From Thermoanaerobaculia bacterium (GTDB taxonomy: Bacteria > Acidobacteriota > Thermoanaerobaculia > Multivoradales > J023), in contig JAUIJL010000022.1 in assembly GCA_030431255.1 (NCBI GenBank), positions 62,001-126,000 of the forward strand: a stretch of DNA of 64,000 nucleotides. Direction: 5' to 3'. The position numbers and the translations under genes were made by a program. This document shows, one piece after another, positions 8,576-16,343 of this stretch. The notes under the pieces are model-generated. The model did not search any database, was not told the DNA's origin, and worked only from the letters and a program-made list of their open reading frames with translations. How positions within the stretch are numbered: position 1 is the stretch's first letter; every line of letters starts with the position of its first letter.

Positions 8576-9109
8576 ATGCCAGGCGACAACAAGACCCGCA
8601 GCTCAGCTCGAAAGACGAAAAAAACAGTCCTGCCGACGGTATTCCTTTGGATCACCGTGTTTGGCCTATGGCTCACGTGGTCGGGACACCTCTCATTCGA
8701 GCACCCATTTCTATTGGGCATGGGAGTCGTCTGCGCTTCCGGAGTGACCTTCCTTTGCCGACGCATGGGTTTGGTGGATTCGGAAATCACCCCTCTCAAC
8801 CTCACCTTTCGCACCCTCTGCTACGTGCCCTGGCTCGCCTGGCAGGTGATCATCTCCTGCCTGCAAGTTCTGCGGATCGGTCTCTTCGGCCAGGAGCAAC
8901 CCCGCGTCACCACCGTGCTCGCAAGCCAGAAGACGTCTCTCGGCCTAGTGTCGTATGCCAATTCCATCACGCTGACGCCCGGCACCCTCAGCATCGACAC
9001 GGACCCCGCCGAGGGCACCATCAAGGTCCACGCATTCAGCGAGTCGAGCTTGGAATCGCTGCAGTCCGGTGAGATGGATCGCTGGATTCGCTGGGTGGAG
9101 AAGGCTTGA
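8576..9109 (+). CDS. mnhE: Mrp-type cation/proton antiporter subunit E
   Basis: A 177-residue MnhE-family protein: two N-terminal membrane segments (LPTVFLWITVFGLWLTW and LLGMGVVCASGVTFL), then a hydrophobic segment with YVPWLAWQVIISCLQV and a cytoplasmic domain containing GLVSYANSITLTPGT, the family hallmark. First gene of a ten-gene operon for a multisubunit Na+(K+)/H+ antiporter in the cytoplasmic membrane. Its TGA overlaps the mnhF ATG (TGATG). The 156-bp region upstream must hold the operon promoter; I see no unambiguous one. Confidence 0.92.
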   Translation: MPGDNKTRSSARKTKKTVLPTVFLWITVFGLWLTWSGHLSFEHPFLLGMGVVCASGVTFLCRRMGLVDSEITPLNLTFRTLCYVPWLAWQVIISCLQVLRIGLFGQEQPRVTTVLASQKTSLGLVSYANSITLTPGTLSIDTDPAEGTIKVHAFSESSLESLQSGEMDRWIRWVEKA

Positions 9110-9411
9110 TGTTCGCCGTTGCGATGATCGCGATCTTGATCTGCATGGCCTTGTTGATCAGCAAGGCCTTTACCGCGGACTCGGTATTCGATCGCATCCT
9201 GGTGATCAACAGCTTCGGCACCAAAACCGTGCTGCTGATTGCCGTGCTCGGCTTTTTGTCCGGCCGCCCCGACTTCCTCGACCTCGCCTTGCTCTATGCG
9301 TTGATGAACTTCATCGGCACGATCGGCGTGTTGCGTTTCACCCGCTACGGTGATCTCTCGTCGATGGACCAGGACACTACCCAGAAGCCGGACGGTGTCG
9401 AATGGCTCTGA
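9109..9411 (+). CDS. mnhF: Mrp-type antiporter subunit F
   Basis: 100 residues with three membrane segments: MFAVAMIAILICMALLISK, VLLIAVLGFLSG and LALLYALMNFIGTIGVLRF. The ending of the third (GTIGVLRFTRYGD) is typical of MnhF. I chose ATG 9109, which overlaps the mnhE stop by 1 nt; a TTG sits directly before it (TTGATG). Structural subunit of the antiporter complex. Confidence 0.9.
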   Translation: MFAVAMIAILICMALLISKAFTADSVFDRILVINSFGTKTVLLIAVLGFLSGRPDFLDLALLYALMNFIGTIGVLRFTRYGDLSSMDQDTTQKPDGVEWL

Positions 9412-9746
9412 TGCTCGACGTGCTTTCGTGGATCTGCTTGATCGCCGGCTCGGTGATTTTGGTGGCCGCGGCGATCGTTATCTTACGCATGCGCTCCTTC
9501 TATACCCGCATTCATGGAGCGAGTGTCAACGAGACCCTCGGCCCCGGTTTGATTCTGCTCGGTCTGGTTCTACAATCACTGGATCAATTCGAGATCGTTC
9601 TCAAGCTGGTGCTGGTCCTGGTATTTCTCGTGCTCACCGGGCCCATCTCCGGCCACGCATTGGCCAAGGCCGCTCTGGACAACGGCCTTTTACCCCCCGA
9701 GCCCCGTCAGCAGGAAGAGGAAGGAGGATCGTCATCACCTATTTGA
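9402..9746 (+). CDS. mnhG: Mrp-type antiporter subunit G
   Basis: 114 residues with three membrane segments and the MnhG signature ILRMRSFYTRIHGASVNETLG. It overlaps mnhF by 10 nt if it starts at ATG 9402; an alternative ATG at 9411 would give a TGATG junction. The C-terminus is a short acidic tail (PEPRQQEEEGG). Confidence 0.9.
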   Translation: MALMLDVLSWICLIAGSVILVAAAIVILRMRSFYTRIHGASVNETLGPGLILLGLVLQSLDQFEIVLKLVLVLVFLVLTGPISGHALAKAALDNGLLPPEPRQQEEEGGSSSPI

Positions 9747-10366
9747 TCGACATTCTTCTCTTCGCATTTCTGATGCTGACCGCCCTCGGCATCTTGCGCT
9801 TGCGGGATCTCTTCGCCGCCGCCATGTTGTCCAGCCTGTTCAGTCTCTTGGCCGCCAGCCTATTCATGGTCATGGATGCCGTGGACGTGGCGTTTACTGA
9901 AGCGGCCGTGGGCGCCGGCATCTCGACCATTTTGATGCTCGCCACCCTGGCGATTACCAAACGACAGGAGAAAGCGCGCAAGCGGCAGCTACGCCCCGGG
10001 CCCGCGCTTCTGGTGCTGGCCTGTGGTGCCATGCTGATCTACGGCACCTTGGACATGCCCCATTTCGGCACCGCCGACGCCCCCGTGCATACTTACCTGG
10101 CACCGCGCTATCTGGAGGTTTCGCCGATCGAGGTGGGCCCTCCCAACATCGTGACCTCCGTGCTCGCCTCCTATCGCGGCTACGACACCTTCGGTGAAAC
10201 CACCGTGGTCTTCGCCGCGGCTGTGGGGGTTCTGCTGCTCTTGGGCGGACGCCGCCGATTCCGCGACGCAGGCTGGGACATCACCATGGGTGTCGACCTG
10301 CGAGAGGTGCAGGAAATCGTCGCCCGCCGCCAAGAGGGTCTCAAGCTTCCGGAGGGCGACCCTTGA
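9743..10366 (+). CDS. MbhD (DUF4040) - MbhE fusion, equivalent to the MrpA C-terminal part
   Basis: 207 residues. The N-terminal half is a three-helix DUF4040/MbhD domain (GILRLRDLFAAAMLSSLFSLLAASLF, then VDVAFTEAAVGAGISTILML). The C-terminal half matches the MbhE/MrpA C-terminal domain (GPPNIVTSVLASYRGYDTFGE followed by a membrane segment). In classical Mrp systems these domains lie at the end of the large MrpA; here they form their own gene. There is no ATG at the 5' end. TTG 9743 overlaps the mnhG stop as TTGA and has AAGGAGG at 9721-9727, somewhat far (15 nt) upstream. Confidence 0.85.
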   Translation: MIDILLFAFLMLTALGILRLRDLFAAAMLSSLFSLLAASLFMVMDAVDVAFTEAAVGAGISTILMLATLAITKRQEKARKRQLRPGPALLVLACGAMLIYGTLDMPHFGTADAPVHTYLAPRYLEVSPIEVGPPNIVTSVLASYRGYDTFGETTVVFAAAVGVLLLLGGRRRFRDAGWDITMGVDLREVQEIVARRQEGLKLPEGDP

Positions 10367-10809
10367 AGCACAACGAGATCCTGCGCGTTTCCGGCAAATC
10401 CCTGATCCCGTTCATTATGATGTTCGGGCTCTACGTCCAATTCCACGGCGACTACGGACCCGGGGGTGGGTTCCAGGCGGGCGTGATCTTCGCCGCGGGT
10501 GTGGTGCTCTACACCCTGATCTTCGGGCTCCGACGCGCACGGCGCGTCTTCTCTCCTCGAACCATGGAAGCCTGGATTTGCGCCGGCGTGTTGCTCTACG
10601 GCTCAGTGGGCTTGCTCTCCATGCTCAAGGGCGGCGCTTTTCTCGACTACAACGTGCTGGCCCACGATCCCGTCCATGGCCAGCATTGGGGCATTCTTTG
10701 GGTGGAGCTCGGGGTCGGCATAACCGTCACCGCGGTCATGATCACGCTCTTTTTTCTATTTGCCGGCCGCGGCCTACGCGGACCCAGCCGTCTCGACCAC
10801 GAAGACTAA
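10363..10809 (+). CDS. mnhB: Mrp-type antiporter subunit B
   Basis: 148 residues, four membrane segments, with the MnhB hallmark HGDYGPGGGFQAGVIFAAG near residues 29-46. Start is TTG 10363, overlapping the preceding TGA (TTGA) with GGAGGG at 10351-10356, a well-placed ribosome-binding site. The gene ends 10 nt before mnhC, the only non-overlapping junction in the operon. Confidence 0.92.
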   Translation: MKHNEILRVSGKSLIPFIMMFGLYVQFHGDYGPGGGFQAGVIFAAGVVLYTLIFGLRRARRVFSPRTMEAWICAGVLLYGSVGLLSMLKGGAFLDYNVLAHDPVHGQHWGILWVELGVGITVTAVMITLFFLFAGRGLRGPSRLDHED

Positions 10810-10819
10810 GGCTCCAGAC

Positions 10820-11194
10820 ATGGAAACGATCGTCAGCAACTTTTTGGGGCTTTATAACTATTGGGCCGTGGTGGTGCTCATGATGATGGGCCTCTATGTG
10901 CTCACCGCCGAGCGCAACCTGGTCAAGAAGGTCATCGGCTTGAATATCTTCCAAATGTCCGTGATCATGTTCTACATCTCTATGGCGAAGATCAAAGACG
11001 GCACGGCCCCGATCATTGTCGACGGCGCCCGGGACACGGTCTATTCCAACCCCTTGCCCCACGTGCTGATGCTGACCGCCATCGTCGTCGGCATCGGTAC
11101 GACGGCTCTGGCTCTCGCGTTGGTCGTCCGGATCCACGAAGAGTTTGGAACCATCGAGGAAGACGAAATCCAAGAGCAGGAGGGTCGGGGTTGA
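10820..11194 (+). CDS. mnhC: Mrp-type antiporter subunit C (NuoK-like)
   Basis: 124 residues, three membrane helices, homologous to NuoK of complex I. The region NLVKKVIGLNIFQMSVIMFYI carries the family pattern, followed by ADP-free loop residues DPLPHVLMLTAIVVG-like text (here NPLPHVLMLTAIVVG). The acidic tail (HEEFGTIEEDEIQEQE) is cytoplasmic. ATG 10820 is chosen because the open frame upstream overlaps mnhB and looks non-coding. Confidence 0.92.
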   Translation: METIVSNFLGLYNYWAVVVLMMMGLYVLTAERNLVKKVIGLNIFQMSVIMFYISMAKIKDGTAPIIVDGARDTVYSNPLPHVLMLTAIVVGIGTTALALALVVRIHEEFGTIEEDEIQEQEGRG

Positions 11195-12690
11195 GCAGCC
11201 CATTGGGGGAGCTAATCCGCGAGAACCTGCCGGCGCTCCAGGTCATCCTGCCGATGATCATGGCGCCGGTTTGCGTCTTGGTTCGGCATCGCACGGTGGC
11301 CTGGTTCTTGGCGGTGGCGGTGACCTGGACCACCTTCGCCATTTCTTTGGCTCTGCTACAAATCGTCAGAGCCCACGGTTTGATTTCCTACGCCATGGGC
11401 GGCTGGGAAGCTCCCTGGGGCATTGAGCTGAGGATCGAGCCGGTCAACGCCTTCGTGCTGTTGATCGTGTCCGGAATCAGCGCGGTGGTCCTTTCCGCCG
11501 CCCGACGGAGCTTCGAGGAGGAAATCCCCAGGGACCGTCTCTACTTGCTCTATGCGGCGTTTCTGCTGTGCGAAACCGGCTTGTTGGGCATGGCCGGTGC
11601 CGGCGACGCCTTCAACGTTTTCGTCTTCCTCGAGATCTCGTCCCTTGCCACCTACGCGATGATCGCCATGGGCCCCCACCGGCGGGCTCTGACCTCGGCC
11701 TTCCGCTATTTGGTCATGGGCACGGTCGGCGGCACCTTCATCCTCTTCGGGATCGGCCTTCTTTATATGGTCACCGGCACCCTGAATATCGAGGACCTCC
11801 ACCACCGCCTGCAGGCGATCGACGCGGATCGCACGGTGCTCGTAGCCCTGGTCTGCGTCTTGATCGGCACCAGCATCAAATTGGCGCTCTTGCCCCTCGG
11901 AGCCTGGCTGCCCAACGCCTACACCTTCGCCCCGTCGGCGGTCACCGCTTTCCTGGCGGCCACGGCGACCAAGGTGGCGTTCTACGTGATGGCGCGATTC
12001 GTCTACCGCATCTTCGGAGCCGACCTCGCGTTCGAGCGATTCCACATCGATTCCGTGCTGATGCCTTTGGCGTTGATCGCCATGTTTCTCGGCGCCGCTC
12101 TGGCCATTTTCGAGCGCGACGTCAAACGGCTTTTGGCCTATTCCAGCCTGTCCCAGATCGGCTACATGGTGCTCGGTCTGAGCCTGGCGTCGGTGACCGG
12201 ATTGACCGGCGGCATTGTGCACCTCTTCAATCACGCGCTGATGAAGAGCGGTCTCTTTTTGGTCATGGCCTGCGCCGCCTATCGAATCGGATCGACCCGG
12301 CTGAGCGCCCTGCGCGGGCTCGGAAAACGCATGCCCATCACCGCGGCGACCTTCGTGGCCGGCGGTTTGGCGATGATCGGCGTGCCGTTGACCGCCGGCT
12401 TCGTCAGCAAGTGGTATCTGGTCAAGGGTGCCCTGGAAAACGATCTCTGGCCCGTGGCCCTCCTGGTCTTGTTGTCGTCGCTGCTGGCGGTGATTTACGT
12501 CTGGAAAGTGGTGGAGGTCTTCTACTTCCAAGAGCCACCGGAGGAAGCCGGACGCCAGGAGGCCCCGTGGTCGATGTTGTTGCCGACCATGTTCTTGATC
12601 GGCGCCAGTCTCTACTTCGGCATCTTCACCGACGGCACCGTGGGCATTGCGGAATGGTCCGCCCGTGAGCTGCTGGGGGGCGCACCGTGA
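11191..12690 (+). CDS. mnhD: Mrp-type antiporter subunit D (ion-translocating, NuoN/M-like)
   Basis: 499 residues with about 14 membrane helices. It shows the proton-pump family signatures: FVFLEISSLATYAMIA (conserved membrane Glu), the LIGTSIKLALLPLGAWLPNA lysine helix, and AVTAFLAATATKVAFYVMAR. It translocates ions across the cytoplasmic membrane. TTG 11191 overlaps the mnhC stop (TTGA) and follows AGGAGGG at 11179-11185; this is the third TTGA junction in the operon. Confidence 0.93.
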   Translation: MSSPLGELIRENLPALQVILPMIMAPVCVLVRHRTVAWFLAVAVTWTTFAISLALLQIVRAHGLISYAMGGWEAPWGIELRIEPVNAFVLLIVSGISAVVLSAARRSFEEEIPRDRLYLLYAAFLLCETGLLGMAGAGDAFNVFVFLEISSLATYAMIAMGPHRRALTSAFRYLVMGTVGGTFILFGIGLLYMVTGTLNIEDLHHRLQAIDADRTVLVALVCVLIGTSIKLALLPLGAWLPNAYTFAPSAVTAFLAATATKVAFYVMARFVYRIFGADLAFERFHIDSVLMPLALIAMFLGAALAIFERDVKRLLAYSSLSQIGYMVLGLSLASVTGLTGGIVHLFNHALMKSGLFLVMACAAYRIGSTRLSALRGLGKRMPITAATFVAGGLAMIGVPLTAGFVSKWYLVKGALENDLWPVALLVLLSSLLAVIYVWKVVEVFYFQEPPEEAGRQEAPWSMLLPTMFLIGASLYFGIFTDGTVGIAEWSARELLGGAP

Positions 12691-14180
12691 GCCCCATGGA
12701 CCCCTCGAGCGCATTGCTTTGGGTGCTGGTGGGCCCCGCCCTGGTGGCGGTGGCGGTGGCGGCCCTCGGACGCTGGCCCAATCTGCGAGAGGGCGCTACC
12801 CTAGTCGGTGCGTCCAGCGTCTTCGCCGGGGTCGCGGGCGTGCTCTTGCCGAGCGTGTGGGCCGGAGGACGTCCCCGTTTGGATCTGGTGGAATTCCTTC
12901 CCGGGCTGACCCTGGCCCTGGAGCTCGAGCCCCTGGGCATGGTCTTCGCCTTGGTGGCCTCTGGTCTGTGGATCATCACCTCCGTCTACGCCGCCGGCTA
13001 CCTACGGGGCAAGAACGAGTCCCATCAAACCCGCTTCTTCGTCTGCTTTGCCCTGGCGATCTTCGGTGCTCTCGGGGTGGCGTTCGCGGGCAATATGATC
13101 ACCCTCTTCGTGTTCTACGAGGCCATCACCCTGTCGACGTTCCCCCTAGTGACCCACGCCGGCACCGAGGCGGCGAAACGGGCCGGACGGGTGTATCTCG
13201 GTGTGCTCATGGGCACCTCGATCGCCTTCTTGCTCTTGGCGGTGGCGTGGACCCAACACCTCGCGGGCACCACCGAATTCACCGTCGGCGGCATTCTCAA
13301 CGGCCGAGTCGACTCCCAGCTCCTGCCGTGGTTGCTGGCCCTCTACGCCCTGGGCACCGCCAAGGCGGCGTTGATGCCCTTCCACCGCTGGCTGCCGGCG
13401 GCGATGGTCGCGCCGACCCCGGTTTCCGCGTTGCTGCACGCGGTGGCGGTGGTCAAGGCCGGCGTATTCACCATCACCAAGGTGGTGATCTACATCTTCG
13501 GTCTCGATCTGCTGCAGACCACCGGCGCGTCCACGTGGTTACAAGCCCTCGCGGCCTTCACGTTGATCTCCGCGGCGATCGTGGCCCTGAGCCAAGACAA
13601 TCTCAAACGCCGACTGGCCTATTCCACCATCAGCCAGCTCGCCTACATTGTGCTCGGCGCGTCCCTGGTCACCACCAGCTCTCTGGTCGGCGCGGGTCTG
13701 CACATCGTCACCCACGCCTTCGGCAAGATCACGCTCTTCTTCTGCGCCGGCGCGATCTACGTCGGTGCCCACAAATCTCGCATCAGCGAGATGCACGGCC
13801 TCGGCGTCAAGATGCCTTGGACGTTCGCCGCTTTCTTCGTCGCCTCCCTGTCGATCATCGGCATTCCACCCCTGGGCGGCGCTTGGAGCAAGTGGTTTCT
13901 GGCCTCGGGTGCGGCGGAAGCGGAGCGCCTCCCCCTGCTGGCCCTCTACATGGTCAGCTCCCTGCTCGCCATCGGTTATTTGATGCCGGTGGTCGGCAAA
14001 GCCTTCTTCTTACCGCCCGACGACAACGAGCACGACGACGAGCACCCGATCCACGAGCCGTGGATGTGTGTGTTGCCACCGGTGCTGACCGCGGCGGGAT
14101 GCGTGGCCCTATTCTTTTTTATGGACCCCATCGCCGGGCTCCTGGGTAGCATCTGGACTCCGCCTGGAGGTGCCCCATGA
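12687..14180 (+). CDS. second large antiporter-like subunit (MnhD/NuoM family)
   Basis: 497 residues, about 14 membrane helices. Signatures are TLFVFYEAITLSTFPLVTH (conserved Glu) and GTAKAALMPFHRWLPAAMVA followed by PVSALLHAVAVVKAGVF, the classic NuoM/NuoL lysine and histidine helices. It is paralogous to the preceding MnhD but clearly divergent. GTG 12687 overlaps the mnhD stop as GTGA. It should provide a second ion channel in the complex. Confidence 0.9.
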   Translation: MSPMDPSSALLWVLVGPALVAVAVAALGRWPNLREGATLVGASSVFAGVAGVLLPSVWAGGRPRLDLVEFLPGLTLALELEPLGMVFALVASGLWIITSVYAAGYLRGKNESHQTRFFVCFALAIFGALGVAFAGNMITLFVFYEAITLSTFPLVTHAGTEAAKRAGRVYLGVLMGTSIAFLLLAVAWTQHLAGTTEFTVGGILNGRVDSQLLPWLLALYALGTAKAALMPFHRWLPAAMVAPTPVSALLHAVAVVKAGVFTITKVVIYIFGLDLLQTTGASTWLQALAAFTLISAAIVALSQDNLKRRLAYSTISQLAYIVLGASLVTTSSLVGAGLHIVTHAFGKITLFFCAGAIYVGAHKSRISEMHGLGVKMPWTFAAFFVASLSIIGIPPLGGAWSKWFLASGAAEAERLPLLALYMVSSLLAIGYLMPVVGKAFFLPPDDNEHDDEHPIHEPWMCVLPPVLTAAGCVALFFFMDPIAGLLGSIWTPPGGAP

Positions 14181-14539
14181 CGGATCGAAAACCACCGACG
14201 ACCCCAGAGCCCCACCAAGAGCCGAGTCCGAAGCCATACGCGAAGAAACAGCTCGGCAGCCTGGGTCCGGTGGATTTGTGGCTGCGTCGCGGGTCCTATC
14301 TCTGTGTGTTCTTGGTCGTGGTCAAGATTGCTTTTCTTTTGTTCAGCGACGCGTGGGGGCACGCCCATTTCTCGTTCGAAAAGTGGCCGGGATTCTTCGA
14401 AGCCTTGGGTTTCTTGGGGTTTGCTCTCTTGGTGGTGATCGGTCGGCTCATGGGTCCGTGGGTCCGCCGACCCGAGGACTACTACGATCCCGAGCTTGCC
14501 GAAGCCAGCCCCCATTCAGGAGCTGAGAGCGATGGATGA
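14177..14539 (+). CDS. unrecognised 120-aa membrane subunit of the antiporter operon
   Basis: No family recognised. Residues 1-30 are hydrophilic, Pro/Lys-rich (KPPTTPEPHQEPSPKPYAKK). Two membrane helices follow: GSYLCVFLVVVKIAFLLFSD and GFFEALGFLGFALLVVIGRL, with RRPEDYY after the second. It overlaps the previous gene (ATGA) and the next one by 8 nt, so it is embedded in the operon and is probably a real subunit or assembly factor. The Lys in the first helix (VVVKIAF) could sit in an ion path; that is inference. Confidence 0.8.
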   Translation: MTDRKPPTTPEPHQEPSPKPYAKKQLGSLGPVDLWLRRGSYLCVFLVVVKIAFLLFSDAWGHAHFSFEKWPGFFEALGFLGFALLVVIGRLMGPWVRRPEDYYDPELAEASPHSGAESDG

Positions 14540-16343
14540 GCCGCTCTTCGGCTGTACGGTGCTGGATTTCGTGCTCCAGCTTCCGGGCCTGCCCCTGCTC
14601 CTGGGGCCTCTGCTGCTGCCGTTCCTGCCGAAGCTCGGGCGTCAGATCGGCATGGTGCTCCTGCCCCTGGTCAGCGGCGCCCACCTGGCTTGGCTCGCTT
14701 CTGGAGCCGATGCCGAGCCTGTCCGCAGGACAATTTTCGGTCATTTGGAGCTGGTGCCCACCCGTCTGGACGACCTCTCCATGGTGTGGGGCATCATCTT
14801 CCATGTGGCCGCGCTGCTCGCCGCCGTTTACTCCTTGCATACGGTCGAGGTCCGCAAGCAGGTGGCCAAGCAATGGGAGCACGCGGGCGGCTTGGTCTAT
14901 GCCGGCGCGGCGATCGGCGCGGTCTTCGCCGGAGATCTGATCACCCTCTTCGTCTATTGGGAGCTGACCGCTTTCGCCTCGGTCTTTTTGATTTGGGGCA
15001 AGGACGAGCCGGGTATTGAGCGACCTCCGGCGGTCATTTTCCGCACGGGCATGCGCTATCTGATCATCCAGGTGGGCTCAGGTGTGATCCTGCTGGCCGG
15101 CATCCTCCTGCGGCAAATGGACACCTCCATTGCGGATCCGCTTTATTTCGGCCCGCTGTTTTCGGGCGATTTGGCGTCCGCTCCCCTCTGGGTTTGGTTG
15201 ATCTTCTTGGCCTTCGGCATCAAGGCCGCCTTCCCGCTGCTGCACAGCTGGCTGCAAGATGCCTACACCCAAGGCACCCACACCGGCACGGTATTCCTCT
15301 CCACCTTCACCACCAAGATGGCGATCTACGCCTTGGCCCGCGGCTTCGCCGGCACCGAAGCGTTGATCTACATCGGCGTGGTGATGACGCTTTTCCCGAT
15401 CCCCTTCGCGGTGCTCGAAAACGATTTGCGCAAGACCCTCGCCTACAGCCTCAACAACCAGCTGGGTTTTATGTGCGTGGGCATCGGCATCGGCACCACC
15501 TTGGCTCTGAACGGCGCGGCCCTGCACGCCTTCGCCCACATTCTCTACAAGAGCTTGTTGTTCATGAGCATGGGAGCCGTGCTGTATCGGGCCAAGAGCT
15601 GCAAGGTCACAGATCTCGGCGCCTTGCACAAATCCATGAAATGGACGGCTCGATTCTGTTTGGTGGGGGCCCTCTCCATCGCCGGATTCCCGCTGTTCAG
15701 CGGCTTCGTTTCCAAATCCTTGACCATCTCCGCGGTGGCCGAAGAGCACCTGATTTGGATCTACTTCGGGCTGATGCTCGCCTCCGCCGGCGTCATGGAG
15801 CATTCCGGAATCAAGATTCCGTCCTACGGTTTCTACGGCAAGGACCGCGGGATGCGGGTCAAACCCGCTCCGCTCAACATGCAAATCGCCATGGGCCTGA
15901 CCGCGGCGGCCTGCATCTTCATGGGCCTGACACCCGGCCTCTTCTACGAGCATATCGCCCCTTACCCCTTGGAGTACCACAGCTACACAGTAGCCCACGT
16001 GGTGGACCAGATGCTGCTGTTGTGCTTCGCCGCCCTCGCCTTCTTGGTGCTCTATCGACACAACGTTTTCCCCAAATACGAGCGGGCGATCAGCCTCGAT
16101 TCGGAGGTGGTCTATCGCAAGCTCCTGCCGTGGGCGACGTCCGGCATCGAGCGAGTCGGCGGCAGGGTTTGGCGGGGCATGCTCGACGCCGGAACGGGCC
16201 TGTTCTTCGGCATCGTCAAGGTCTTCTACGATTGGACCGGACCCAAAGGCATGTTCGGGCGCAGCTGGACCTCCGGCAATATCGCGGGCTGGGCCACCAT
16301 CATGCTCGCCTTCTACCTCGCCTTCGTCTTTTTCTGGCGCTAG
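14532..16343 (+). CDS. third large antiporter-like subunit (NuoL/MrpA N-terminal type)
   Basis: 603 residues with many membrane helices. Key segments are DLITLFVYWELTAFASVFLIW (conserved Glu), GIKAAFPLLHSWLQDAYTQG and TVFLSTFTTKMAIYALARG. This corresponds to the N-terminal antiporter module of MrpA or to NuoL, without the DUF4040/MbhE tail found upstream as a separate gene. I chose ATG 14532, preceded by AGGAG, rather than an upstream in-frame start inside the 120-aa gene. It ends the operon; its TAG shares four bases (CTAG, 16340-16343) with the stop of the convergent protease gene. Confidence 0.9.
   Translation: MDEPLFGCTVLDFVLQLPGLPLLLGPLLLPFLPKLGRQIGMVLLPLVSGAHLAWLASGADAEPVRRTIFGHLELVPTRLDDLSMVWGIIFHVAALLAAVYSLHTVEVRKQVAKQWEHAGGLVYAGAAIGAVFAGDLITLFVYWELTAFASVFLIWGKDEPGIERPPAVIFRTGMRYLIIQVGSGVILLAGILLRQMDTSIADPLYFGPLFSGDLASAPLWVWLIFLAFGIKAAFPLLHSWLQDAYTQGTHTGTVFLSTFTTKMAIYALARGFAGTEALIYIGVVMTLFPIPFAVLENDLRKTLAYSLNNQLGFMCVGIGIGTTLALNGAALHAFAHILYKSLLFMSMGAVLYRAKSCKVTDLGALHKSMKWTARFCLVGALSIAGFPLFSGFVSKSLTISAVAEEHLIWIYFGLMLASAGVMEHSGIKIPSYGFYGKDRGMRVKPAPLNMQIAMGLTAAACIFMGLTPGLFYEHIAPYPLEYHSYTVAHVVDQMLLLCFAALAFLVLYRHNVFPKYERAISLDSEVVYRKLLPWATSGIERVGGRVWRGMLDAGTGLFFGIVKVFYDWTGPKGMFGRSWTSGNIAGWATIMLAFYLAFVFFWR

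Noticed and set aside
11356..12714. 452-codon open frame antisense to mnhD
   Set aside because: His/Gln/Gly-rich antisense shadow; mnhD has intact membrane helices and catalytic residues.
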